This document shows positions 1-9,103 of a stretch of DNA of 64,000 nt, one piece after another. Each line of letters opens with the position of its first letter. Position 1 is the first letter of the stretch. Below the pieces are notes generated by a model. The model saw only the letters and a list, made by a program, of their open reading frames with translations. It did no database searches and was not told the origin of the DNA. The stretch comes from Petasospora fabianii (lineage: Eukaryota; Ascomycota; Saccharomycetes; Phaffomycetales; Wickerhamomycetaceae): positions 2,294,001 to 2,358,000 of the forward strand of contig CP048715.1 in NCBI GenBank assembly GCA_022641835.1. The letters are read 5' to 3'. The position numbers and the translations under genes are program-made.

Positions 1-1
1 C

Positions 2-1330
2 AAGAAGTTCAAATCACTGTTTGATAACATCAAAGAGCACATCAATGATCTTGCTCAAGAGGATCTCAACACCAGAAAGAAGATCTTGAAAAGAAAGAGA
101 GATCAGCAATTGAACGACCTTGTCAGTAATAGAAAACGTTCTTCGAGGTTGGTTCAGAAGGAAGAACAGCTTCGTCTTGAGAGTGAGAGAAAGAAGGAGC
201 AAGAAGAGTTATTGAAGAAGGAACAGGAAAAGGCCAGAATACAGAGAAGATATAAGCAAAAACTAAACCAGCTAAAGAAGGATTTGGAAGAGCGTTTGAG
301 GAGACAGACTCAGTCGAGAAGATCTGCCATCCTCGAGGAGTACAAGCCTTCCAACGCGGATGACATTGAGCTTGGTGAAGGTGACTGGCTGTTTGATTGT
401 TACTGTGGTATCAGAGAAAAGAACTACGATGATGGCGTTAAGCTCATCGTGTGTGAGAGATGTCAAAGATGGCAACACTTGAAGTGCCAAGATCGTGCTG
501 TGAGACAGGAGCTCGCCACCAAGGCTGATGAGGTTTTAATCTGTAAGTGGTGTCTGGAGGAGTTGGAGAAGGAGGTTGTTGAGAAACTTGAAGCTGAGAG
601 AATCGCTGAAGAAGAGGCCGAGGCTGAAAGGGAGAAACAGAGAGAACTGCAGAGGGAGCTTCATCGCAAAAAGATGGAAGAGGAGAGAAAAAGATTGGAA
701 GAGCAGGAGAGACTTCTTGAGATTGCGGAAAAGCAGAGAAGAGATGAACTTGAAAAAGAGAGACAGAGAAGAGCTCTGGAGAGACAGTCTCTGGTCTCTT
801 CTGCTGCTTCAACTCCGCCATCCACTACCGCCACTGCCATGGGGACCCCATCTCAAGTGCAGTCACATGTCCAGCCACCTGTCCATCCGCAGGCTCAACC
901 ACAGACTCAACCACAGCCACAGTCACAGAATAGTCTTCCATCAATAAGTCCTGCGCCTCCACTGGTAGGCACTTTTGAACAACAACAGTCGGTTCGTGCG
1001 AACGGTAGCCCTATGTCAGCCATCTGGAGTCCTAACCAGAACCCATATCAACAACCTCCAACGGGCCAATGGGTCCACTCACCACAGTTCCAGGCTGGGC
1101 ACTTGTCACCACAATCCCAATTCCAGGGCCAGCTGCCTCCGCAACACCAGATGGCTCCAATGCATGTGCAGTTGCCTCCACAACAGCAACAGAATGTACC
1201 TCCCCAAGTGGGACATCAGCAGCCAGCTCAACAACCACTTCCTCCACCTCAGCAAGGACAGCAACAGCAAGAACAGCAGAATGGATCACCAAATGGTGGT
1301 GTCTTTTCCGTTCAGAGTCTCATCCAGTAA
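2..1330 (+). CDS. PHD-finger chromatin protein, 3' part (possibly Ioc2-like)
   Basis: The reading frame is open from the left edge, so the N-terminus lies outside the window; about 442 residues are visible. After a lysine/glutamate-rich helical stretch there is a C4HC3 PHD finger (about visible residues 132-188) with the pairs CYC, VCERC and ICKWC and a QHLKC core, followed by another long charged coiled coil and a Gln/Pro-rich tail of about 180 residues. PHD fingers of this type read histone H3 tails in nuclear chromatin complexes. The coiled-coil/PHD layout recalls Ioc2 of the ISW1b remodeller, but that is a tentative family-level guess; the PHD assignment itself is firm. Confidence 0.75.
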   Translation, partial: KKFKSLFDNIKEHINDLAQEDLNTRKKILKRKRDQQLNDLVSNRKRSSRLVQKEEQLRLESERKKEQEELLKKEQEKARIQRRYKQKLNQLKKDLEERLRRQTQSRRSAILEEYKPSNADDIELGEGDWLFDCYCGIREKNYDDGVKLIVCERCQRWQHLKCQDRAVRQELATKADEVLICKWCLEELEKEVVEKLEAERIAEEEAEAEREKQRELQRELHRKKMEEERKRLEEQERLLEIAEKQRRDELEKERQRRALERQSLVSSAASTPPSTTATAMGTPSQVQSHVQPPVHPQAQPQTQPQPQSQNSLPSISPAPPLVGTFEQQQSVRANGSPMSAIWSPNQNPYQQPPTGQWVHSPQFQAGHLSPQSQFQGQLPPQHQMAPMHVQLPPQQQQNVPPQVGHQQPAQQPLPPPQQGQQQQEQQNGSPNGGVFSVQSLIQ

Positions 1331-2553
1331 TGAGGGTGTTGTGCTATAGATGATGTAACACTACTACTTACATCAACAAAATGAATATGATACATTGTAC
1401 TTAATGTCTAGGCATGGATGCTAGTGCCGAGCAACCATGAACCATATCTCCGACATAGACAAGTCGTGCAAGAAGATGCTGCCAAAGCCTATATTGCGAG
1501 TTGTGATAAGACTACTATCAATAATCAACTATACTGTACGTCAGATCCCTTTTCGGCGGCTGACGAGTATGTCTCATCGGAATCGTTGGTACGTAGCTAT
1601 GGGCTAGAAGACATATATGAAATGGCAGATAAGATGACACCACTTTGAAGACAGAAAGCAGATCTTTTGAATTTCGGACTTACAAGTCTGAATATCATCC
1701 TCAAGGGATAACAGCTTTGCGTCCTTGTGTCCCTCGTGGGCGGGAAATAGATCTTTCCGGCCGACTATAAACGAATTTTCATATTGCAAGGATGTAACCA
1801 GTTTTTTCTGTTAGTAGCACCTACAGTGGGCGGCCCTTTGAAGCGGTGATAATGGCAGAGGTCTGGGTGAGTACTAGTAGGTAGAAATCGTACCACCAGA
1901 TAGCATACGTGGTACGGCGTCGACCAACTCATAAGGGAGACGCTAAGCGTAGTGCGGAGCTGTCCATGTCGAGAGACACGACAAGCTGATCGGAATAATT
2001 CCGATTGCTGCTTCTATACAGGGCATGTATCGAGCAAATTCTATTCATTGCGACACTCAGGACAAATGAACAAGGGAGTCCTACGTCTTGATGGGGTTCG
2101 TGTCCATCAGCATCCCGCTAAAAGTGTGTAGCGATGTCCATTGAGCCCAAGAGGCGGGTTACGCCGTCGGAATAGCCGATGCAAATAAGATTAATCCCGA
2201 TCTCAACTGATGCGCGGTACAGCCAGAGACAATAAAGATTTGGATGAGATTACGTCTCTGTCCTTGTGGGCAATTGGATGCGCGGAGTGAACTCCGAAGA
2301 GCAAAATTCCGAGTCACACCATACCGGTTCAAGACATTTTGATATCGTCTCCATATCTGCAATCTCTGCTATACTCCATCGCCTGTCTAACTATAGACAG
2401 CTACCTGCACCTTCCCACCATGAAGATCTGATATCAACACGCATCGTACTTAAGCACCCGTGGCTGGCTTTTCTTCCCTTGACAGTTCCTGTATATGTAC
2501 TCTCTTTTTGAAACAGTGCAAACAAACACATACACATACACTCCCATATCACT
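1331..2553 (+). promoter_or_regulatory. Intergenic control region of the NCS1 permease gene
   Basis: No convincing gene is seen. TCGGAA or its complement occurs at 1990-1995, 1999-2004, 2167-2172 and 2307-2312. The first two form an odd-length palindrome (1989-2005) with a CGG-N7-CCG core, the layout bound by Zn2Cys6 factors. A 14-bp block TCTCAACTGATGCG (2201-2214), followed by AATAAAGATT (2231-2240), recurs upstream of the ureohydrolase at 6227-6240 and 6267-6276. Function is inferred from the repetition alone. Confidence 0.5.
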
Positions 2554-4281
2554 ATGGGTTTACAGTCACTACTCAAGAAACTCGAGGTGCCTCACCCTGA
2601 GGGCCATGCCCTTAGTGGTCTCCAGAATCCAGATCTGGAGCCGATGCCAGAGCACCGTCGTATCTGGGGCCTTTGGTCCTTTGCTGGGTACTACGGTGTG
2701 CTGAATATCTCTGTGTGGACTTTTTCTGTTGGTTCATCTCTCTTGTCGCTTGGCCTGAATATCCAGCATGCGATGGGTGCGCTCACCATCGGTAATATAT
2801 TCATCGTCATCTACACATGCCTCAACTCTAGTCCCGGTCAAACGTACCATATCGGTTACACCGTTTGTCAACGCTTTGTATTTGGTATCTATGGATCCAG
2901 TATGGGTATCTTGATCAGATTTATCTTGGGTATCGTCTATTATGGATCTCAAGCGTGGCTTGGTGGACTGTGTGTCGTTGTGATACTTTCTTCAATGAGC
3001 GAAAGCTACTTAAACATGGAAAATAGATTCTCGGAATCCGTGGCAATGACCACAAGAGACTTCATTGGATTCCTGGTGTTCCATATCATTTCTATCCCAT
3101 TCCTGTGGGTAAAGCCAGAGCGCTTGAACGTCTTTGTTAACATTAGTTGTGTTATGGCTTTCTTTGGCCTCGTTGCTGTTATGGTGTACTTGCTCTGTAT
3201 CAACGGTGGACCAGGTCCAATCTACCATCAGCCGGTTGAGCTCTCTTCTTCAGAGACAGGGTGGATGTGGCTCTATGCTATGTCTATCTGGTATGGTGCC
3301 CTATCTCCTGATATCACGAATCAATCTGACTATTCCAGATTCTCATCTGGTAGTAAGAAGCTTATCGCCGGTGTCTTTGTTGGTATCTTCTTCACTGAAA
3401 TTATCCCACTAGCCGGTCTCATCTCTGCTTCATGCAGCGTCGAGCTCTACGGTACTGAATATTGGCTTCCTACCGATATCTGCTTGCAGTGGTTGCAGGA
3501 CAACTACTCACCAAGAATGAGATGTGCTTGTTTCTTCCTCGGTTTCTCATTTATGTCATCAGAATTATCTCTGAACGTTGTCTCTAATGCTGTTGCCTGT
3601 GGCCTTGACGCTGCTTCAATCATGCCAAAGTATATCAACGTCGTTCGTGGCTCTCTATTGTGTGCTTTGCTGTCTTGGGTCGTTCAACCATGGACTTTTT
3701 ATAACACGTCTTCGACTTTCTCCGCTGTCATGAGCTCCTTTGGTATTATTGTCACTCCAATTATTGGTATACTTGTATCTGATTTTACCCTGGTGAGAAA
3801 AAACAGGCTTAGAGTGAACGATCTCTACTCTACTTCCAAAGAAGGTGACTTTTACTTCACTGCTGGTGTCAACTGGCGTGCAATCTTTGTATTCTTTGCC
3901 ACTGTCACACCAGGACTTCCTGGTATGGCCGCCGCTACCAACTCAGACATTTCTTTGAAAACAAATATTATCAATTATTACTATGGATCAATTCTTTTCT
4001 CTTTCTTCTTCCCACTTGCTCTCTATTACATCGTTGCAAGATGGATCTTCCCAATCCAAGATGCTGGTGTTTCTGATGGGAAGGACTACTACAACGCATT
4101 CACAAGTGATGAGTGTCTCAGGTTAAACCTTGAGCCATACGATGGTGCTGATGGTACCACTGGTATTGAGCTGATTGAAGGTGTTACCGGTTCTTCCGAG
4201 GATGTGGAGGCATCTACTTCCACCAGCTCTGCTAAAGGTAAATACTCTGTTGGTGAGAAGACCGTGAGTTTTGGCTTTTAG
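2554..4281 (+). CDS. NCS1-family permease (Fur4/Dal4/Thi7 branch)
   Basis: A 575-residue plasma-membrane transporter with about 12 hydrophobic segments and no intron. The N-terminal signature NPDLEPMP..RRIWGLW, the motif NISVWTFSVGSSLLSLGL and the late motif GVNWRA..PGLPG place it in the Fur branch of the NCS1 superfamily, which imports uracil, uridine, allantoin or thiamine by proton symport. The substrate cannot be read from sequence. The length is typical and the C-terminal tail is Ser/Thr-rich. It is tail-to-tail with the MATE gene, and its upstream region shares repeated motifs with the MATE/ureohydrolase promoter, so uptake of a nitrogen-containing substrate linked to that enzyme is an attractive inference. 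Confidence 0.88.
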   Translation: MGLQSLLKKLEVPHPEGHALSGLQNPDLEPMPEHRRIWGLWSFAGYYGVLNISVWTFSVGSSLLSLGLNIQHAMGALTIGNIFIVIYTCLNSSPGQTYHIGYTVCQRFVFGIYGSSMGILIRFILGIVYYGSQAWLGGLCVVVILSSMSESYLNMENRFSESVAMTTRDFIGFLVFHIISIPFLWVKPERLNVFVNISCVMAFFGLVAVMVYLLCINGGPGPIYHQPVELSSSETGWMWLYAMSIWYGALSPDITNQSDYSRFSSGSKKLIAGVFVGIFFTEIIPLAGLISASCSVELYGTEYWLPTDICLQWLQDNYSPRMRCACFFLGFSFMSSELSLNVVSNAVACGLDAASIMPKYINVVRGSLLCALLSWVVQPWTFYNTSSTFSAVMSSFGIIVTPIIGILVSDFTLVRKNRLRVNDLYSTSKEGDFYFTAGVNWRAIFVFFATVTPGLPGMAAATNSDISLKTNIINYYYGSILFSFFFPLALYYIVARWIFPIQDAGVSDGKDYYNAFTSDECLRLNLEPYDGADGTTGIELIEGVTGSSEDVEASTSTSSAKGKYSVGEKTVSFGF

Positions 4282-4575
4282 ATTTAAGGTAAGATCTTAT
4301 GATGATGGCTTTTTTTCAGTTCTACTTTGGTTTTGAGTTATGGGTTTTATCTACATATGTTTGGTTAGCCTCTCACGTAGCACCCCCACCTTTTTGGCAG
4401 CCGCAAAAGCGTCATGAGCATGTGGATTGTCTCTAGGCCTGTAGGTCGCATAAGATGAGGAGAGTATAATGTACAGCCGACTACTAGTGGTAGTCTCTAT
4501 GTTGTATCAATGTTGTATATATGCTAACCTGTGCGTTCTTAGTTATTCTAGAAATTCGGTTCATTGGCATAGCAC

Positions 4576-6063
4576 CTAATGGCCCAGGGGGCTGTGATCG
4601 TTTCTCTTCTCAGCTTCCTCAGAAATACGCCTCCAGTTGGCATTCAGCACAAACCATATTTCGGACATGGCCAGTACAAAGATACCACAACCAAGACCTG
4701 TCCAAAGACCAAGAAGCTTCCAATCGCGCCAGAAGGCAAGATAGAATGCAAGTGGCAGTGCAACCAAGTAGTAAGCTGCCAAGTTTAAGTTACTACCAAT
4801 GATTTGTCTCCCCTGGCCTCTCAAACATCCGGCAGCAACAACATTGATAGTATCATAGAGTTGATTAACAGCAAGTATTCTAACAGCAGCAGCACCAAGT
4901 TCACACACCTTTTCATCAGTAGTGAAGAGTTTAACAAGCCTGAATCTTCCCAAGAATAAGGAAGTTGTCGTAATAAGGCCCAAACCAAGCGAGATTAGAA
5001 TAGAAACGTTCACGGCTGTCTTCGCATTACCAATAGCTTTCGACCCAACATATCCTGCAATTTTAGTAGCTCCAACGACGCTGACACCAAATGGAATTTG
5101 GAAGGTCAGTGTAGCAGTAGTAGACAAGATAGACTGAGCTGCTAAAGTCTCAGTGCCGAACTTCGAGGCACTAATAGTAAGCACCTCAAAAGCCAAGAAC
5201 TCAGCTTCAACCATAACAACACCAGGAAGTGCCAGTGATGCCATTGGTCCCCATTTTTTACAAGCTTCCCTGACTCTGAGACCATTCCAGCACTTATCAC
5301 CATCGATAAATACGACGTAGCACAGGAGCAGGGCTGCCATGAGAGTATAGCTAATAGCAGTTGCCAGTGGGGCACCAACAAAACCAATTCCAAAAGTTGG
5401 ATCCCAAACTAGTATGTAGTTGAGGACGGCATTGAATGGGGTGCAAAAAAACAAGACATATTGAGCAGCATGAAAGATTCCTTGGGCTTGCAGGAATCTT
5501 TTACCAGTTTCGAAAAGTATATAACCTGGTGACCCAAGCGATATAACTCTAAGGTAGAGCTGAGCAAGATCAGTCAGCTCCTTGTTTGGTACAAACCAAC
5601 CCAAGATGGTACCAGATGTCCACCAAATGATGTTAACTGGTATGGCCATGAACAGGATCATAGCAGTACATCTCTGAAAGTGCAAGCCGACCAGTTTATA
5701 CTTTCCAGCACCATAGGCCTGAGAGCAAAACGTGTCAAGACAGGTAGCCATACCATTAAAGATGGAAACAGTGATGTTGAATGTCATAGTGGAGAGCGAA
5801 ACAGCAGCGAGTTCAGTTTTTCCAATATGGCCCACAGAGAAGATTGACACGACAGTAAGGGAGTATTGTAGGAAGAAGGTGATGATCATTGGGATGGAAG
5901 CCTTGATAATGGATACGGCCTCTCCCAGCTTCGTCACAACTGGCTCATTGCTTAACGAAAGCTCATCAGGCGATGATGAAAAGCTGTCAGTAACAGAGCC
6001 ATACCCAGGTGGTGAGTAGGGGTGGTCTGAAACCAGTGGTTTGTATGCCGTGGACTCCGTCAT
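4576..6063 (-). CDS. MATE-family multidrug/metabolite efflux transporter (Erc1-like)
   Basis: A 495-residue protein with a hydrophilic N-terminus of about 45 residues followed by about 12 membrane segments in two homologous halves. Motifs such as AYGAGKYKLVGLHFQR, QAQGIFHAAQY and the second-half CLRGQGRQIIGSNLNL are diagnostic of eukaryotic MATE cation antiporters. Yeast Erc1 is the best-known relative; overexpression there gives ethionine resistance. It probably sits in the vacuolar or plasma membrane. The start ATG at 6063 is followed by a good hydrophilic leader. It diverges from the ureohydrolase gene across a 687-bp shared control region rich in TCGGAA repeats. MATE proteins export organic cations, which would suit guanidino or amine compounds, but this is inference. 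Confidence 0.88.
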   Translation of the reverse strand: MTESTAYKPLVSDHPYSPPGYGSVTDSFSSSPDELSLSNEPVVTKLGEAVSIIKASIPMIITFFLQYSLTVVSIFSVGHIGKTELAAVSLSTMTFNITVSIFNGMATCLDTFCSQAYGAGKYKLVGLHFQRCTAMILFMAIPVNIIWWTSGTILGWFVPNKELTDLAQLYLRVISLGSPGYILFETGKRFLQAQGIFHAAQYVLFFCTPFNAVLNYILVWDPTFGIGFVGAPLATAISYTLMAALLLCYVVFIDGDKCWNGLRVREACKKWGPMASLALPGVVMVEAEFLAFEVLTISASKFGTETLAAQSILSTTATLTFQIPFGVSVVGATKIAGYVGSKAIGNAKTAVNVSILISLGLGLITTTSLFLGRFRLVKLFTTDEKVCELGAAAVRILAVNQLYDTINVVAAGCLRGQGRQIIGSNLNLAAYYLVALPLAFYLAFWRDWKLLGLWTGLGCGIFVLAMSEIWFVLNANWRRISEEAEKRNDHSPLGH

Positions 6064-6750
6064 CTTGTGTAGCTTTGGGAGCTGCTATTTTGAAAAAGTG
6101 TCACTATCGTGGAAATTTTGATGCCAAAGGTTGGTAGAAGTGAGATTGGACCGTTTTAATTGCAACTTCATTGATCTAAAGACGATACTGGTGCTTCAGT
6201 AATGGGGGACAGTGGCGGCTGGTATCTCTCAACTGATGCGAGTATTACGGAAAGGATCAGCATCGGAATAAAGATTGGCTGCAGGACAGGACACGACAAT
6301 TCCGGTGACCTGGACTTGTCTCAAAATCGCTGGACCCATTCCATTAGACAAAGTGGGCTCGATTAGGAGACAAATCACAAGAAGCAGCAGCCACCAGATT
6401 CCGCAGCCGCCGCCTGCAGATAATCATAATCTCATCAGAAATTCCGATGTCCCGGTCGGAAAAGACGTCGGAATCGTGTCGGAACTTTTTGAGACACTTC
6501 GGCGGGGGTCGTGTGAGTTAGATTTGTCCAATCAGTGGTGTGTTCCAGGTCTTCATCGCTTCCTAAAGATGGCAATTGTATTCCGATTAAGCTCCCAGAA
6601 AGGTGGTGCTGGTGAGCAGCCGGAATAAGTTCATATCCTAAAGTAAGGGCCGCAGGACGTGGCTTCTATAAAGCTGTGGATCCCCCAAGACCCATTTTGT
6701 CGAGTTTGTTTGGCCTGGAAATACACAAACACCTTTATCAGCATTTAAAA
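6064..6750. promoter_or_regulatory. Divergent MATE/ureohydrolase promoter with TCGGAA repeats
   Basis: CGGAA-type motifs are dense: TCGGAA at 6263-6268, 6456-6461, 6468-6473 and 6479-6484, TTCCGA at 6442-6447 and 6581-6586, TTCCGG at 6300-6305 and CGGAAT at 6621-6626. Three copies are direct repeats spaced 11-12 bp apart, about one helical turn. The TCTCAACTGATGCG block (6227-6240) and AATAAAGATT (6267-6276) match the permease upstream region. A TATA-like CTATAAAG lies at about 6666. The open frame across 6275-6628 has no recognisable product and is not called. Confidence 0.55.
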
Positions 6751-8121
6751 ATGCTTCCGATCTCCACTCTCTACACATTAGCTGCCTTCATGGCTTCCAG
6801 TGTCATTGCACACCCAGTTGCTGCCCCAGATGCCGAGTCACAGCATGTCCTCATGAACTGTGAGCTGGCTGACGGCGTTGAGACTTCTGCCCATAACCAT
6901 GAAGACCTGTCATTCATGGATCAGTTCTTTGGCCCAATCTTGGACATCTACGCTGCAGATCAGATCACTACCTTCGGTCAGGAGTCCAAGAAAGCACCAG
7001 GTAAAGTTACCAACAGAGTTGACCAGATGCTTGTGAGAGACAACTACAACTATCCAGATCCAGATGACCTAAGAGACATCAACGGCTCTGCTGTCTTGTA
7101 TCGTGGTGGTGAGTTTGCCGGTTTGAACTCATTTGCTCACTTGCCATACGCCAACTGTTATGATCCATCCAAATTTGGTGAGGTTGAGTTCGATGTCGCC
7201 GTTGTGGGTTCCCCATTCGACTCTGGTGTCTCCTACAGACCGGGAACTCGTTTCGGTCCAAGAGGTATTCGTACTGCTTCGCAGAGACTTGCTGGTTCTA
7301 CCTTCTCTGTCTACGATGGTGTTGATCCATATGGTGGTTGGGCAAAGCTCGTTGACTGTGGTGACCCTCCAATCACTCCATTGGACAACAGAATCGCCCT
7401 TGACCAAATGTACAGAACGCAGCGTGCCATTGGTAAACACTCCACCACATCCAAGAACAAGCACAAAACTCCAAAAATCTTCACTCTTGGTGGTGACCAC
7501 ACCATCACTCTCCCATCCATCAGAGCTGCTTACGAGAATTGGGGCCAAATCGCAGTCGTGCACATCGACTCTCACTTGGATACTTGGAACCCATACTACT
7601 TCGGTGGTAATGTCACTGAGTACCAGTCTGTCAACCACGGTACCTATCTGCACTGGGCGCATGAGAAGGGTTTGCTTGCTCCTGATTCTTGTATCCATGC
7701 TGCTATCAGAGGCCCATACCCAGGAAAGGATGACGTCAAGCATGACATTGAGTGTGGCTTTGACAGAATTCTAGCCAGAGATATCGACAAGATCGGTGCT
7801 GAAGCCATCGTTGAAAAGATCAAGAAGAGAGTTGGCGATTATCCAGTTTATATTACCGTCGATGTGGACTCAATGGATCCAGCCTTCGCTCCTGCTTCCG
7901 GTACTGTTGAACCAGGTGGATGGACATCTAGAGAGTTGTTGACTGTCTTGGATGGTCTTGCTGGTTTGAAGGTCATTGGTGGTGATGTTGTTGAGGTTTC
8001 CCCACCATATGACACTAACGCTGAAGTTACATCTCTGGCCGCTGCCCAGGTTGCTGACTCTATCATTGCTTTGATGATCTTTGATTCTGCTAAGGAAGAT
8101 TCTGTCGATGATTCTAAGTAA
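6751..8121 (+). CDS. Ureohydrolase (agmatinase/guanidinobutyrase-like) with signal peptide
   Basis: The start is taken at 6751 (456 residues) because an in-frame ATG at 6676 lies only about 10 bp past the TATA-like box, and 6751 directly begins a signal peptide (MLPISTLYTLAAFMASSVIA then HPVAAPDA). The Mn2+-binding arginase-family motifs are complete: GGDH (His250), HIDSHLD (Asp273, His275, Asp277) and DVDSMDP (Asp371, Asp373). The usual DAHxD reads DSHLD, as I recall for secreted-type fungal agmatinase relatives. The enzyme should split a guanidino compound into urea plus an amine, in the secretory route, vacuole or cell exterior. Agmatine, guanidinobutyrate or another substrate cannot be told apart here. 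It diverges from a MATE gene with shared control motifs. Confidence 0.87.
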   Translation: MLPISTLYTLAAFMASSVIAHPVAAPDAESQHVLMNCELADGVETSAHNHEDLSFMDQFFGPILDIYAADQITTFGQESKKAPGKVTNRVDQMLVRDNYNYPDPDDLRDINGSAVLYRGGEFAGLNSFAHLPYANCYDPSKFGEVEFDVAVVGSPFDSGVSYRPGTRFGPRGIRTASQRLAGSTFSVYDGVDPYGGWAKLVDCGDPPITPLDNRIALDQMYRTQRAIGKHSTTSKNKHKTPKIFTLGGDHTITLPSIRAAYENWGQIAVVHIDSHLDTWNPYYFGGNVTEYQSVNHGTYLHWAHEKGLLAPDSCIHAAIRGPYPGKDDVKHDIECGFDRILARDIDKIGAEAIVEKIKKRVGDYPVYITVDVDSMDPAFAPASGTVEPGGWTSRELLTVLDGLAGLKVIGGDVVEVSPPYDTNAEVTSLAAAQVADSIIALMIFDSAKEDSVDDSK

Positions 8122-8548
8122 CCGGCTAGAGCCATGGTGGTCATATGTTGCTGGGATCTTAACTAGTATCTCCGATCTGTTTGAGCCACTCTATATTACA
8201 AGTTGTATACAACATAGCTGCTTTCTACTAGCTGGTAGAATTTGTTTGTATGATAATAGGTAATCAATCGCTGGGTAGACTGCACCTGACCGGTGACTGA
8301 TCATCGTCGCTCATAAATCCGCCGAGTCACTAGTCAAGACTTCGTCATACGAGGCACACATCACATTACTCGGAGTCTAATCACTCTTCCGATCCCGCAG
8401 CTTTTCAGTTTTCAAGAAGGCCAACTAATCCACCAAAACAGGAACAAATACTTCTGCTTAGGTCCTGATACAGCTGATTGTTCTGGCAGGGTCAATACCC
8501 GTTGGGCTGTATGACTAAAGAAGCTCTTCCAAATCAAAAATAAAAAAA
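8122..8548. other. Intergenic region, no gene seen
   Basis: The ureohydrolase 3' flank runs up to the initiator tRNA. No ORF with recognisable content is present. An A-rich stretch just below 8549 supplies the T-rich Pol III termination signal for the minus-strand tRNA. Confidence 0.5.
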
Positions 8549-8620
8549 TAGCGTCTCCTGGTTTCGATCCAGGGACATCAGGGTTATGAGCCCTGCGCGC
8601 TTCCACTGCGCCAAGACGCT
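8549..8620 (-). tRNA. Initiator tRNA-Met (CAT)
   Basis: On the minus strand a 72-nt intronless cloverleaf begins AGCGTCTTGGCGCAG and ends GACGCTA. The first pair is A1:U72, the anticodon loop holds CTCATAA and the T-arm contains GGATCGAAACC. The A1:U72 pair and the GGATCGAAA T-loop are hallmarks of yeast initiator rather than elongator tRNA-Met, and the body closely resembles the Saccharomyces IMT genes. A T-run immediately follows on the minus strand. Confidence 0.95.
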
Positions 8621-9103
8621 GATTTCGAAAGTTATTGCTTTTACCGTTTGCCAAAGCACTACTCTCGTACTCAAAATCAAAAACATATTATCACTTAGGC
8701 GAGATCTAAGATTGAAGGGTGACTCGAAAGAGTCAATACGTAGGATCCAGCTGAGCTATGCGCCATGATAGCACTTTTTTAGACCCGTCCATCTGCTCAG
8801 TGAACATCTCGTGACCGTTCATTCACAGCTCAACCCCTTTATATCCACGATCTGTACAAGCCCGCGAAAAAATTCCTAAACGACAGGAACGACTCATGTT
8901 TACCTTCCTGTATCACAGTGTCTGCAATATTGCACTGCCTCAACGCTGTGAGTTGTCGATTCAACTTGACGACTTACCCATCATATTTGCTTGCCTCACT
9001 GGTTCTCATCAACCAACACGCTGCTCGCTGAGCCCTCCTCAAACAGCAACGATACGCCCGAACCAGTCGGTAAATTGATCATACGAGACTTTCAATCGCA
9101 AAA
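8621..9103. other. Intergenic region upstream of UPC2, with a tRNA-like remnant
   Basis: On the minus strand, 8691-8764 begins GGCGCATAGCTCAGCTGG, including a perfect A-box TAGCTCAGCTGG (8747-8758), and contains a perfect hairpin TGACTC-TTTC-GAGTCA (8720-8735), but it does not fold into a complete cloverleaf. CATACGA at about 9080 is one base off the sterol response element core. No protein gene is seen. Confidence 0.35.

Noticed and set aside
1418-1648. Open frame of 76 codons in the permease upstream region
   Set aside because: No similarity or signal is visible and it lies within a likely promoter; its length is expected by chance.
6275-6628. Open frame of 117 codons between MATE and ureohydrolase
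   Set aside because: It overlaps the repeated TCGGAA elements and has no recognisable protein features, so it is treated as promoter.
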